A DNA stretch of 59,438 bases from Streptomyces sp. 549 (GTDB lineage: Bacteria > Actinomycetota > Actinomycetes > Streptomycetales > Streptomycetaceae), in assembly GCF_030124175.1 (NCBI RefSeq), contig NZ_JASKMT010000032.1, positions 1-59,438 on the forward strand, written 5' to 3'. The translations under genes were made by a program, and so were the position numbers. Under the pieces are notes generated by a model that was not told the origin of the DNA, did no database searches, and worked only from the letters and a program-made list of their open reading frames with translations. Below, in pieces: positions 48,690 to 57,426 of the stretch (positions are counted from its first letter, which is position 1; each line of letters starts with the position of its first letter).

Positions 48690-49022
48690 GTGCCGACCTA
48701 TCAGTACCAGTGCACCGAGTGTGGCGAGGGCCTCGAGGCGGTGCAGAAGTTCACCGACGACGCACTCACCGATTGCCCGAGCTGCGAGGGGCGCCTGAAG
48801 AAGGTGTTCTCGGCGGTCGGCATCGTCTTCAAGGGCTCCGGCTTCTACCGGAACGACAGCCGCGGCTCGTCGTCCTCCAGCAGCCCGGCCTCCGCAGGCG
48901 CTTCCGGCACCGCGAAGAAGGGCGAGAGCAAGAGCGACAGCTCCGGTTCCGGCTCCTCGGGTTCGTCCTCGTCGAGCACGTCGGGTTCCTCGACATCCAC
49001 GGCGAGCACCCCGGCCGCCTGA
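48690..49022 (+). CDS. FmdB-family zinc-ribbon protein
   Basis: This encodes 110 aa. The N-terminal FmdB zinc ribbon is PTYQYQCTECGEGLEAVQKFTDDALTDCPSCEGRLKKVFSAVGIVFKGSGFYRND, with CxxC pairs (CTEC, CPSC). The rest is a Ser/Gly-rich disordered tail (from about residue 63). Start: GTG at 48690 after AGGAGGA, which gives the usual MPTYxYxC beginning; the longer ORF from 48633 lacks it. The family is widespread but of unknown function. Confidence 0.9.
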   Translation: MPTYQYQCTECGEGLEAVQKFTDDALTDCPSCEGRLKKVFSAVGIVFKGSGFYRNDSRGSSSSSSPASAGASGTAKKGESKSDSSGSGSSGSSSSSTSGSSTSTASTPAA

Positions 49023-49183
49023 CGCACCCGGCCGCCCGGCGGCGGCCTCCAGCGCAACCGGCCCTGCCGCCCCACGGCGGCGGGGCCGTCCGCCTGCCCG
49101 TGTGGCGAAGGCGTCGCCGCCGCCAGCGGCGCCGGTCGGCGGGCGGAAGGCGCCCGCGAGTGGACGGCTTATAGGCTGCCGCC

Positions 49184-50032
49184 ATGACGGGACAGGGCAC
49201 GGCAGCAGCGCAGGCGGAGATCGGTGTCATCGGCGGATCGGGGTTCTACTCCTTCCTGGAGGACGTGACCGAGGTGCCGGTGGACACCCCCTACGGCACG
49301 CCCAGCGACTCGCTGTTCCTCGGCGAACTGGCCGGACGGAAGGTCGCCTTCCTCCCCCGCCACGGCCGCTCCCATCACCTGCCGCCGCACCGCATCAACT
49401 TCCGCGCCAACCTGTGGGCGCTGCGGTCCGTCGGCGTCCGGCAGGTCCTCGCGCCCTGCGCGGTGGGCGGGCTCCGGCCGGAGTACGGCCCCGGCACCCT
49501 CGTCGTGCCCGACCAGGTCGTGGACCGCACCAAGTCCCGCGCGCAGACCTTCTACGACGGCGAACCCCTGCCCGACGGGCAGCGGCCCAACGTGGTGCAC
49601 CTGACCTTCGCCGACCCCTACTGCGAGGCGGGCCGTCAGGCCTCGCTGGCCGCGGCCCGCGGACGCGACTGGGAGCCCGTCGACGGCGGCACGATGGTCG
49701 TCATCGAGGGTCCGCGCTTCTCCACCCGCGCCGAGTCCCGCTGGCACGCCGCCCAGGGCTGGTCCGTCGTCGGCATGACCGGCCACCCCGAAGCGGTACT
49801 CGCCCGTGAACTCGCCCTCTGCTACAGCTCGCTGGCGCTGGTCACGGACCTGGACGCCGGCGCCGAGACCGGCGGCGGCGTCTCCCACCAGGAGGTGCTG
49901 CAGGTCTTCGGCGAGAACGTCTCACGCCTGCGCGAGGTGCTCTTCGACGCGGTCGCCGGCCTGCCCGGGAACCGCACCTGCGCCTGCCCGGACGCTCTCA
50001 CCGGCATGGACACCGGCATCACGCTCCCTTAG
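49184..50032 (+). CDS. mtnP: S-methyl-5'-thioadenosine phosphorylase
   Basis: This encodes 282 aa. It cleaves methylthioadenosine to adenine and methylthioribose-1-phosphate in methionine salvage. Typical motifs are EIGVIGGSGFYSFLED, LPRHGRSHHLPPHRINFRANLWAL, VVIEGPRFSTRAESRWHAAQGW and VGMTGHPEAVLARELALCYSSLALVTDLDAG. The end is slightly longer than standard. TAGGCT lies 6 nt before the ATG, a leaderless layout. It is followed by a gap with two DnaA boxes. Confidence 0.92.
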   Translation: MTGQGTAAAQAEIGVIGGSGFYSFLEDVTEVPVDTPYGTPSDSLFLGELAGRKVAFLPRHGRSHHLPPHRINFRANLWALRSVGVRQVLAPCAVGGLRPEYGPGTLVVPDQVVDRTKSRAQTFYDGEPLPDGQRPNVVHLTFADPYCEAGRQASLAAARGRDWEPVDGGTMVVIEGPRFSTRAESRWHAAQGWSVVGMTGHPEAVLARELALCYSSLALVTDLDAGAETGGGVSHQEVLQVFGENVSRLREVLFDAVAGLPGNRTCACPDALTGMDTGITLP

Positions 50033-50155
50033 CCGCACCGGGCTCGCCCCTGGGCGGGGCCGGTGCGTCCGGTGGTGCCCGTGACCCGTGTTGGCAGGAA
50101 CGGTGGATACCTGAGTGGCAGCGTGAGGGGCGCGTGACCCCTGTGGGTGGCGGAG

Positions 50156-50182
50156 TTGTCCACACCCCGGGGGTTGTCCACA
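50156..50182 (+). promoter_or_regulatory. Two perfect DnaA boxes
   Basis: TTGTCCACA occurs at 50156-50164 and at 50174-50182 in the same orientation, 18 bp from start to start. This is the preferred Streptomyces DnaA-binding nonamer. The sites lie 71-97 bp before the CpaB-like gene, in the promoter region. They may control transcription or titrate DnaA; two boxes alone are not an origin. Confidence 0.75.
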
Positions 50183-50252
50183 GCCCTCAGCGGGATCGGC
50201 CGGGAGACGGCACGGTGGAACCACCTCAGTCCCCGACCGAAGGCGCACCGCG

Positions 50253-50927
50253 ATGCAGCCCGACCTCTCCTGCCCTCCGCCTCCGACCGAAGTCCCGATG
50301 TTCCCGCCGCTGCGCCCAGCGCTCTCCCGGCGGTACCGCTGGCGCCGGGCCCTGCGTCCGCGCCGCCGCACCGCCGCCGTCGGCCTGGCCGTGGCGGCAG
50401 CCGCGCTCGCCGTCTCCGGCCACGCCGCCCAGCCCCCGACCGCCGTCGGGGCGGCGCCGCCCGGCCCGGCCCACGGCACCACCGCCGACGCGCCCGCCGC
50501 CCCTCCCGGCGCGCCCCGGCCGCCCGGTGGGGCCCACGGCGACGGCACGAGTGCCGGGGGCGGGGAGGGCGCCGGGCCGGCCGCGGTAGCGCACGTCTCC
50601 GCACCGGTGCGGATCGGCGACGCGGCCGCCGTCCGACTGCTGAGCGCCGGTGACCGGGTGGACGTCCTGGCCATGACGGCCCCCGCCCCCGCAGGCCCCA
50701 CCTCCGCGGGCCGCACCTCCGCGGCCGGCTCCGACCCGGCCTCCGGCAGCGCTCCGGCGGCCCGCTCGCTGGCCCGCTGCGCGCGCGTGGTGCAGATCCC
50801 CATCGAAGAGGAGAACACCTGGTCCGGCGTGGAGGGCGCGCTCGTCGTGCTGGACGTGCCGCGGCCCACCGCCTCCCGCATCGCGGGGGCTGCCGCCGCG
50901 GGACCGCTGGCGGTGGCCCTGTGCTGA
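50253..50927 (+). CDS. Secreted CpaB/RcpC-like SAF-domain protein
   Basis: This encodes 224 aa. A basic N-terminus (RRYRWRRALRPRRR) and one hydrophobic segment (TAAVGLAVAAAALAVSGHAA) act as signal or anchor. An Ala/Pro/Gly-rich stretch follows. The C-terminal part resembles the RcpC/CpaB domain of Flp-pilus assembly proteins (VSAPVRIGDAAAVRLLSAGDRVDVLAM and VVQIPIEEENTW... VEGALVVLDVPRPTASRIAG). GAAGG precedes the ATG at 50253. No other pilus genes are here. It lies 118 bp before mscL. Confidence 0.75.
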   Translation: MQPDLSCPPPPTEVPMFPPLRPALSRRYRWRRALRPRRRTAAVGLAVAAAALAVSGHAAQPPTAVGAAPPGPAHGTTADAPAAPPGAPRPPGGAHGDGTSAGGGEGAGPAAVAHVSAPVRIGDAAAVRLLSAGDRVDVLAMTAPAPAGPTSAGRTSAAGSDPASGSAPAARSLARCARVVQIPIEEENTWSGVEGALVVLDVPRPTASRIAGAAAAGPLAVALC

Positions 50928-51044
50928 TCCGCACTGGTGCTCCAGCGTCCGTCCCAACGAAGTCACCGGATTGGACATCCCGGCCCGCGCTCGGGCAGCG
51001 TGCCGGAAGTCCGGTTCGTTGGAAGAGTGCGGGAAGGCAGTGCG

Positions 51045-51578
51045 GTGAGCGAGCAGAAGCCGGGAGTCCTGGCGGGGTTCAAGGAATTCCTCATGCGGGG
51101 CAATGTGGTGGAGCTGGCGGTGGCCGTGGTCATCGGCGCGGCCTTCACCAAGATCGTGAACGCGGTCGTGGAGGGCGCCATCAACCCGGTCGTCGGCGCG
51201 CTCGGGCCGAAGGACCTGGAGAAGTACCAGTCCTGCCTGAAGGCCCCGTGCCAGGTCAGCCCGGCCAGTGGCGAGATCGAGGGCATCGTCGTCAAGTGGG
51301 GTGTGGTGCTCAGCGCCTCGATCACCTTCCTGATCACCGCAGCGGTGGTCTACTTCCTGATGATCCTGCCGATGAACAAGTACAAGGCGCGTCTCGACGC
51401 GAGGAAGCCGGTGGACAACTCCGAGCCGGACCCGACCGAGGTCCAGCTGCTCATCGAGATCCGGGACACGCTGATCGCCCAGCGCGCCGCCGGTCAGCCC
51501 GCGACCACCACCGTCGGTGGCCAGCGCGGCGACTCCGGCAGCCCGCAGGAGAGCCGCCCAACCGACCTGGCGAAGTAG
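51045..51578 (+). CDS. mscL: Large-conductance mechanosensitive channel
   Basis: This encodes 177 aa. MscL opens under high membrane tension after hypo-osmotic shock. It shows FKEFLMRGNVVELAVAVVIGAAFTKIVNAVVEGAINPVVG (TM1), a periplasmic loop containing two cysteines (CLKAPC), KWGVVLSASITFLITAAVVYFLMILPMNKY (TM2) and a C-terminal helix EVQLLIEIRDTLIAQ, all in the usual order. The start is GTG at 51045 with GGGAAGG upstream; longer versions would add an unrelated N-terminus. A 9-bp stem hairpin follows. Confidence 0.95.
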   Translation: MSEQKPGVLAGFKEFLMRGNVVELAVAVVIGAAFTKIVNAVVEGAINPVVGALGPKDLEKYQSCLKAPCQVSPASGEIEGIVVKWGVVLSASITFLITAAVVYFLMILPMNKYKARLDARKPVDNSEPDPTEVQLLIEIRDTLIAQRAAGQPATTTVGGQRGDSGSPQESRPTDLAK

Positions 51579-51594
51579 GTCCACGGCAACCGCC

Positions 51595-51620
51595 GCACCC
51601 GCGCCGCACCGCGCGGGTGC
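51595..51620 (+). terminator. Terminator of mscL
   Basis: GCACCCGCG (51595-51603) pairs with CGCGGGTGC (51612-51620) around an 8-nt loop, 16 nt after the mscL stop. No T-run follows. Confidence 0.6.
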
Positions 51621-51707
51621 GCGACGGGCGGGTGCGCGACGGGCAGCTCGCCCTCTCGGGCCGCACGCCGTCAGCCGCCGGCATCCGACCGCTGGGTGCG
51701 GCCGGGG

Positions 51708-51977
51708 TCAGATGTGGTGCGGGGGCTTCTCGTCCAGGAACCGGGCCAGGTCTCCCGCACTGCTCGCCGGGCGTTCTCCCCAGCCGCTGTCGCTGTCGTC
51801 CGAGGACTGCTGGCTCAGCGGGTCTCCGAAGTCGAGCGCGGCCCGCTTGGCCTCTGGCTGCGACGGCTCACCCTGCGCCTCGGCCCCAGCGGAGGTCTGC
51901 GCTTCGGAGATCTGCGATGCGGGGGTCTGCGATGCCGAGTCCGGGGCCGGACGGTCGGTTCGGGCGGGTTCGCTCAT
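51708..51977 (-). CDS. Small acidic, disordered conserved-type protein
   Basis: This encodes 89 aa. It is Ser/Pro/Ala-rich with no membrane segment. The only ordered-looking part is the C-terminal KRAALDFGDPLSQQSSDDSDSGWGERP, then SAGDLARFLDEKPPHHI. I recognise no named domain. The ATG overlaps the stop of the upstream AMP-binding gene by 4 nt, so the two are co-translated. The frame has good codon bias and is not a shadow. Confidence 0.6.
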   Translation of the reverse strand: MSEPARTDRPAPDSASQTPASQISEAQTSAGAEAQGEPSQPEAKRAALDFGDPLSQQSSDDSDSGWGERPASSAGDLARFLDEKPPHHI

Positions 51978-52468
51978 GGCTCCAGGGTATCGAGCGCCTC
52001 GTGCCACCACCGGTCACGTCCGGGCCGCCACGGCACAGGCCGCCCCAGGCGGTGCACCACGAGCACGGTCCGCACAGCGGGGCAGCCGATGACCGCCCGG
52101 TCGATCATCGCCTTGGCCGGATAGCTGCGATCACCCAGCCGCATGGCGTCCGCGGTCACCACCACGCGCGCGCCCGACTCCCGAATCCGTTCCCGCAACG
52201 GCTCCACGTGGTCCTCCACGCCCAACGACACCCGCAGTGCGTCCAACCGGCCGCAGGCCATGGTGACGGCGACCGACTCGGGCACCATCGGCAGCAGAGC
52301 CGCCACCCGCTCCCCCGACCCGGTACCGAGCGCGGAGAGCACACCCGCCGCCCGCCGGGCCTGGTCGACGAGGCGCAGGTGGATGAACTCCGCCTGCGGC
52401 GGCTCGGCAGGCGTGAGCCTGCGGAGCGGGACGGGCTGACCGGAGGTGTGGCGCTGATCGACCGACAT
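51974..52468 (-). CDS. Truncated AMP-binding (acetyl-CoA synthetase-like) protein
   Basis: This encodes 164 aa. It reads like the N-terminal quarter of an AMP-forming acyl-CoA synthetase: LVDQARRAAGVLSALGTGSGERVAALLPMVPESVAVTMACGRLDALRVSLG, then VEPLRERIRESGARVVVTADAMRLGDRSYPAKAMIDRAV and VPWRPGRDRWWHEAL. The adenylate-forming P-loop, core motifs and the C-terminal Lys domain are missing. The ATG at 52468 has GGGAAAGG upstream, and its stop overlaps the next gene by 4 nt. It appears to be a stable short gene and not a pseudogene, but it cannot be a full synthetase. Confidence 0.75.
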   Translation of the reverse strand: MSVDQRHTSGQPVPLRRLTPAEPPQAEFIHLRLVDQARRAAGVLSALGTGSGERVAALLPMVPESVAVTMACGRLDALRVSLGVEDHVEPLRERIRESGARVVVTADAMRLGDRSYPAKAMIDRAVIGCPAVRTVLVVHRLGRPVPWRPGRDRWWHEALDTLEP

Positions 52469-52648
52469 GTGTCGTACCTTTCCCGGAGCCGATGAACGTC
52501 TGATCAACGTCCGCTGGACGGGGGCGGCTTGGGCCGCCGCCAACACAACACGGGCCGCGCAGGCGGGCCGCGCGCCCACCCCGACGCGGGGGCGGCGGCG
52601 GGCCGACGCGTGCTGACGACGCGGGCCGCGGACTGGTACCCATGTCCT

Positions 52649-53992
52649 GTGGCTGACACACAGGGCAGGACATCGCAGGACGCGCTGACGGACGTACCCG
52701 GCATGCGGGTCGGGCACGCACAGAGAAAGGAGGACGGGGCCCTGACGGGCACCACCGTTGTACTCGCGCCGCAGGGCGGCGCGGTCGCGGCCGTGGACGT
52801 GCGGGGCGGCGGCCCAGGCACCCGGGAGACGGACGCGCTCGACCCCCGCAACCTGGTGCAGCGCATCGACTCGGTGGTGCTCACCGGAGGCAGCGCCTTC
52901 GGCCTGGACGCGGTGACGGGCGTGGCGGCCTGGCTGGAGGAACAGGGCCGAGGAGTGCGGGTTGGCCCGCAACCGCACCAGGTGGTCCCGGTGGTGCCCG
53001 CCGCCTGCCTCTTCGACCTGGGGCGCGGTGGGGACTGGCAGGCACGTCCGGACGCCGCGCTCGGCCGGGAGGCGGCGATGCGGGCGGCGAAGCAGCGGGT
53101 GGCAACGGCGGACGGGGTGCCCGAGCAGGGCAACGTCGGAGCGGGAACGGGGGCGGTGGCCGGTGGGCTGAAGGGCGGAGTAGGCACGGCAAGCACCGTG
53201 GTGAAGTCGGGCGCGGTGGTCGGCGTACTCGTGGTGGTGAACGCAGTCGGCTCGGTCGTCGAACCCGGCTCCGGGGCCCTGTACGGGGAGCTGGTCGACG
53301 GTAGTGCGGTGCGCCCGGCTGCGGACCGGCATGCGGAGGCGCAGCGGCGGCTGGCCGAGGCGGTGGAGGCCTCGGACCCCTCACCACTGAACACGACGCT
53401 GGCCGTCGTCGCCACCGACGCCGCGCTGTCGAAGGCGCAGGTGCAGAAGCTGGCGGGAACCGCGCACGACGGGCTGGCTCGTGCGATCCGTCCCGTGCAC
53501 CTGATGTACGACGGCGACACCGTCTTCGCCCTGGCCACCGGCACCCACCAAGCGCCGGACGCCCCCGCGGCCACGGGCGGCCGAGTGGCGGGCGGCCCGG
53601 TGCCGGCGATGGGCGACCCGGCGAGCGCTGCGGGTGCCGGTGACGCGGCGGGTGCCGGTGACGCGGGTACGGGTGCGGGTGCGGGTGACGCGGCGGCGGT
53701 CAGTGCACCGGCGGAGGGGCGAGAGGGGGAGGGGGGCGGGGGCGGGGGCCCTGAAGTGGCGCCGAACACAGCCGCTCGGGATGCCCGTACAGCCCCGGGA
53801 GCCGCTCCGGTCACGTCCCCCGGGGTCGTGGTCGGTCCCGGGGAGGTGAACGACCTGCTGGCCGCAGCCGCCGACACGCTGACCCGGGCCGTCGTCAAGG
53901 CCGTGCTCGCCGCCGAGTCGGTGACCGGGCCCGGCGGCGTCTTCCCCTCCTACCGCGACCTCTACGGACGTGAGGGGGGCCCGCAGCTCTGA
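52649..53992 (+). CDS. P1-family peptidase (DmpA/L-aminopeptidase-D-esterase type)
   Basis: This encodes 447 aa. The DmpA-like fold is recognised by DALTDVPGMRVGHAQRKEDGALTGTTVVLAPQGGAVAAVDVRGGGPGTRETD near the N-terminus, VLTGGSAFGLDAVTGVAAWLEEQGRG, and the self-cleavage and nucleophile region after LVVVNAVGSVVEPGSGALYGE. Family members are N-terminal Ser hydrolases with aminopeptidase or esterase activity. An unusual Gly/Ala-rich insertion (about residues 315-390) splits the C-terminal part. The start is GTG at 52649; the upstream codons read like non-coding sequence. Confidence 0.85.
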   Translation: MADTQGRTSQDALTDVPGMRVGHAQRKEDGALTGTTVVLAPQGGAVAAVDVRGGGPGTRETDALDPRNLVQRIDSVVLTGGSAFGLDAVTGVAAWLEEQGRGVRVGPQPHQVVPVVPAACLFDLGRGGDWQARPDAALGREAAMRAAKQRVATADGVPEQGNVGAGTGAVAGGLKGGVGTASTVVKSGAVVGVLVVVNAVGSVVEPGSGALYGELVDGSAVRPAADRHAEAQRRLAEAVEASDPSPLNTTLAVVATDAALSKAQVQKLAGTAHDGLARAIRPVHLMYDGDTVFALATGTHQAPDAPAATGGRVAGGPVPAMGDPASAAGAGDAAGAGDAGTGAGAGDAAAVSAPAEGREGEGGGGGGPEVAPNTAARDARTAPGAAPVTSPGVVVGPGEVNDLLAAAADTLTRAVVKAVLAAESVTGPGGVFPSYRDLYGREGGPQL

Positions 53993-54122
53993 CCTCCTCC
54001 CGATACCCCGGCGACCCCGACCCCAGCGTCCCCGCCCCCAGCGATCACGACCTCCCGGACCGGAACAGCGCCGGGACCGGAGAAGGGCCCGGGACGGGAG
54101 AAGGGCCCGGGACCTGGGCCGG

Positions 54123-55100
54123 TCAGGGTTTGCGGGCGACCGCGCCGTACTGCGGTACGACGTGCGGCACGTCCCCGACACCGACCGGAGTCCCGCCCAC
54201 CGGTTCGGCTGCCCCGGCACCGGGTGCCCGGCCGGCCCCGGTGGCGGACGCCGGGCCCCGGGTGGCTTCGGAGCCCGCGGTGGCTTCGGAGCCCGCGGTG
54301 GCTTCGGAGCCCGGGATGGCTTCGGAGCCCGGGATGGCTTCGGAGCCCGGGATGGCTTCGGCCCGCCAGCGTGAGCAGGGCACCAGACCGGGCTCCAGCA
54401 GCTCCAACCCGTCGAGGAAGCGTCGGATCTCGGTGCCGGTACGGGCGGTGATGGGCGGGGTGGCGTTCTCGTTCCAGAACCGCATCGCCTCCGCCTGGGA
54501 GGCGCCGCCAAGTTCCTCGTCGGTGGTGGGGTGGGTGAGCACCAGGTAGCTGCCGGAGGGCACTGCGGCCATCAGCTGGCGCGCGATGTCCTGCGCTTTG
54601 GCGGTGTCCAGGACGAAGTTGAGGATGCCCAGCAGCATGACGGCGACCGGCTGCCCGAAGTCCAGCGTGGCGCGGGCCGCCCGCAGGATCTCCTCCGGGT
54701 CGTGGGCGTCGGCGTCGAGGTACGCGGTGCGGCCCTGCGGCGTGCTGGTGAGCAGGGCGCGGGCGTGGGTGAGCACGAGCGGGTCGTTGTCGACGTACAC
54801 GACGCGGGACTCCGGCGCGGACCGCTGGGCGACCTCGTGGGTGTTGTCCACGGTGGGCAGACCGGTGCCTATGTCGAGGAACTGCCGGATTCCCGCGTCT
54901 GCCGTGAGGTGCCGAACCGCGCGGGTCAGGAACCGCCGGTCGGCTCGGGCCACGTCGACGATGCCGGGGAACATCGACCGCACGTGGTCGCCGGCCCGGC
55001 GGTCGGCCTCGTAGTTGTCCTTGCCGCCGAGCCAGTAGTTCCAGACCCGTGCGTTGTGGGCGACGTGGGGGTCGACTTCGGGCGCCTGCTTGTCCGTCAC
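54123..55100 (-). CDS. SAM-dependent methyltransferase (Methyltransf_19 / DUF574)
   Basis: This encodes 325 aa. The family signature is PHVAHNARVWNYWLGGKDNYEADRRAGDHV at the start, then FLDIGTGLPTVDNTHEVAQ (SAM-binding motif I), VVYVDNDPLVLTHARALL and RFLDGLELLEPGLVPCSRW. This group is greatly expanded in Streptomyces; individual substrates are unknown. GTG at 55100 follows AGGAGGACGT. After CSRWRAEA the tail holds six SEA(T/I)xG hexapeptides from an 18-nt tandem repeat, ending in an ordered GVGDVPHVVPQYGAVARKP. Confidence 0.88.
   Translation of the reverse strand: MTDKQAPEVDPHVAHNARVWNYWLGGKDNYEADRRAGDHVRSMFPGIVDVARADRRFLTRAVRHLTADAGIRQFLDIGTGLPTVDNTHEVAQRSAPESRVVYVDNDPLVLTHARALLTSTPQGRTAYLDADAHDPEEILRAARATLDFGQPVAVMLLGILNFVLDTAKAQDIARQLMAAVPSGSYLVLTHPTTDEELGGASQAEAMRFWNENATPPITARTGTEIRRFLDGLELLEPGLVPCSRWRAEAIPGSEAIPGSEAIPGSEATAGSEATAGSEATRGPASATGAGRAPGAGAAEPVGGTPVGVGDVPHVVPQYGAVARKP
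54264..54360 (-). repeat. 18-nt tandem repeats in the methyltransferase gene
   Basis: About five to six copies of an 18-nt unit built on GGCTTCGGAGCCCGSGRT occupy 54264-54360. They encode SEATAG or SEAIPG hexapeptides on the minus strand. The unit preserves the frame, so only the linker length varies. Confidence 0.8.
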
Positions 55101-55322
55101 ACGTCCTCCTGGATGACCGTCGGTGACGGCCATCATGCCTCGGAGGCAGGCGTCCCTGCTGCCCTCTTCCGCCTCAACAGACCTGCATATCAACGCTGTT
55201 GAGGAGAAAGCCCACCGGTCCGGCCCTTCCCCGCACCGGAAGTACCACGGCACCGCCCCCGGCCGGCGGGGGGCCGGTCGGGGACGGTGCGGTGGTGGAT
55301 TCGGTGGCGCCTGCGGCCCGGG

Positions 55323-57341
55323 TCAGGCCGGGAGGGCCGCCTCCGCGGACTTGGCCTCGGCCGGGGCCACGGTCGCCGGGGCGGTCTTGCCGACGCCCTT
55401 GAGCAGGATGACGAGCGTGGCGCTGATGACGGTGCCGACGGCGATCGCCACCAGGTACAGCAGCGGGCTGCCGATCAGCGGCACGACGAACGCACCGCCG
55501 TGCGGGGCGCGCAGGGTGGAGCCGAACGCCATGCTCAGCGCGCCGGTCACAGCGCCACCGGCCATGACGGACGGGATGACCCGCAGCGGGTCGGCGGCGG
55601 CGAACGGAATGGCGCCCTCGGTGATGAAGGAGGCGCCCAGGACCCAGGCGGCCTTGCCGTTGTCGCGTTCGGTCTTGTTGAAGAGCTTGCCGCGCACGGT
55701 CGTGGCGAGCGCCAGGGCCAGCGGCGGGACCATACCGGCGGCCATCACCGCGGCCATGACCGTCAGCGCGCCGTCGCTGGGATCGGCGACGGAGATGCCC
55801 CCGGCGGCGAAGGTGTAGGCGACCTTGTTGACCGGGCCGCCCAGGTCGAAGCACATCATGAGGCCGAGCAGGGCACCGAGCAGGACGGCGTTGGCGCCGC
55901 TGAGGCCGCTCAGCCAGTCGGTGAGGGCCGACTGGGCGGAGGCGATGGGCTTGCCGACCAGCACGAACATCAGGAAGCCGACGACCGCCGAGGAGATCAG
56001 CGGGATCACCACCACGGGCATGATGCCGCGCAGTACGTCGGGGATCGGGAGTCGCTGGATGGCCATGACGACGGCACCCGCGAGCAGACCGGCGACGAGG
56101 CCGCCGAGGAAGCCCGCCTCGATGGTGAGCGCGATGGCGCCGCCGACGAAGCCGGGCACGAGGCCTGGCCGGTCGGCCATTCCGTACGCGATGTAGCCGG
56201 CGAGCACCGGCACCAGGAAGCCGAAGGCGGCGGCGCCGACCTGGAAGAACAGAGCGGCCCAGCTGGCACTGTCCAGCCAGGAGAACTGCTCGGCGACGGA
56301 GGGTGCGTCGGTGATGTCGTAGCCGCCGAGGGCGAAGGCGAGGGCGATCAGCAGGCCGCCTGCGGCGACGAAGGGGACCATGTAGCTGACGCCGGTCATC
56401 AGCCACTTGCGCAGCCGGGTGCCGTAGCCGTCGCCGTTGCTGCCGGTCTCCTCGACGGGCGAGCCGCCGGTCGAGCGGGCGGTGGTCTCACCCCGCGCGG
56501 CCTTGGCCCGTACCTCGGTGATGAGGTCGGCGGCCCGGTTGATACCGGCCTTGACCCCGACGTCGACGGTGGGCTTGCCCGCGAACCGGCCCTTGTCCCG
56601 GACCTCGACGTCGTGGGCGAAGATCACGCCGTCGGCGGCCTCGATGACCGCCGGGTCGATCCGGTCGAAGCCGGCCGAGCCCTGCGTCTCGACGGTGATC
56701 TCGACGTCTGCGGCGCGGGCGGCGTTCTCCAGCGACTCGGCGGCCATGTAGGTGTGCGCGATGCCGGTGGGGCAGGAGGTGACGGCGACGATCCGGAAGG
56801 GCCGGCTCGCTGCCGCGCCTGCCGCGCCGTCCGGTGCGGACGCCTGCGACTTCTCCAGCTCCTGCGACTCCTCCGACGCCTGCGACGGCTCCGACTCCTC
56901 GGACTCGCCGCGGATGAGGGCGGCGGCCCGCTCCGGGTCGTCGACGGCGCGCAGGGCGCCGGTGAAGGTCTCGTCCATCAGCGAACGGGCGAGGCCGGAC
57001 AGGATGCTCAGGTGGTCGCTGTCGGCCCCGGCGGGGGCGGCGATCAGGAAGACCAGGTCGGCCGGTCCGTCCGAGGCGCCGAAGTCGACGGGCTCGGTGG
57101 GACGGCCGAAGGCCAGGGACGGCTCGGTGACGTGTTCGCTCCGGCAGTGCGGGATGCCGATGCCGCCCTCCAGGCCGGTGGGCATTTGCGCCTCGCGGGC
57201 GGCGACGTCGGCCAGGAAGCCGTCCAGGTCGGTGACCCGGCCGGCCGTGACCATGCGTTCGGCGAGACGGCGAACGGTGTCCTCTTTGGTGGTGGCGGCC
57301 AGGTCGAGGTCGACCAGATCCGCGGTGATCAGGTTGCTCAT
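55323..57341 (-). CDS. fruA: PTS fructose transporter, EIIA-EIIB-EIIC fusion
   Basis: This encodes 672 aa. It imports and phosphorylates fructose to fructose-1-phosphate. EIIA spans about residues 1-150, with the phospho-His at 65 (GGIGIPHCRSEH). EIIB spans about 190-290, with the phospho-Cys in VAVTSCPTGIAHTYMAAESLE. EIIC follows with about 8-10 membrane helices (VSYMVPFVAAGGLLIALAFALGGYD; GAIALTIEAGFLGGLVAGLLAG). The domain order is normal for actinobacteria. It starts 85 bp after fruK on the same strand; GGAG is upstream of the ATG. Confidence 0.96.
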   Translation of the reverse strand: MSNLITADLVDLDLAATTKEDTVRRLAERMVTAGRVTDLDGFLADVAAREAQMPTGLEGGIGIPHCRSEHVTEPSLAFGRPTEPVDFGASDGPADLVFLIAAPAGADSDHLSILSGLARSLMDETFTGALRAVDDPERAAALIRGESEESEPSQASEESQELEKSQASAPDGAAGAAASRPFRIVAVTSCPTGIAHTYMAAESLENAARAADVEITVETQGSAGFDRIDPAVIEAADGVIFAHDVEVRDKGRFAGKPTVDVGVKAGINRAADLITEVRAKAARGETTARSTGGSPVEETGSNGDGYGTRLRKWLMTGVSYMVPFVAAGGLLIALAFALGGYDITDAPSVAEQFSWLDSASWAALFFQVGAAAFGFLVPVLAGYIAYGMADRPGLVPGFVGGAIALTIEAGFLGGLVAGLLAGAVVMAIQRLPIPDVLRGIMPVVVIPLISSAVVGFLMFVLVGKPIASAQSALTDWLSGLSGANAVLLGALLGLMMCFDLGGPVNKVAYTFAAGGISVADPSDGALTVMAAVMAAGMVPPLALALATTVRGKLFNKTERDNGKAAWVLGASFITEGAIPFAAADPLRVIPSVMAGGAVTGALSMAFGSTLRAPHGGAFVVPLIGSPLLYLVAIAVGTVISATLVILLKGVGKTAPATVAPAEAKSAEAALPA

Positions 57342-57426
57342 CGCACGGCTCCGTTGGCGCTTCTTGTCTCGGAAGGAGACTCGGGGGTGATCCGGGGAGT
57401 TGGGGGGTGACGTGTGGGTGGACGTC

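Noticed and set aside
47069..49174. 701-codon plus-strand ORF
   Set aside because: Runs out of frame through the MFS and FmdB genes; Arg-rich shadow without a ribosome-binding site.
50156..50182. Chromosomal or plasmid origin
   Set aside because: Only two DnaA boxes, with no dnaA/dnaN or rep gene and no AT-rich unwinding region.
55287..57410. 707-codon plus-strand ORF over fruA
   Set aside because: Antisense of the fructose PTS gene with Asp/Gly/Arg/Val-rich nonsense and no motif.
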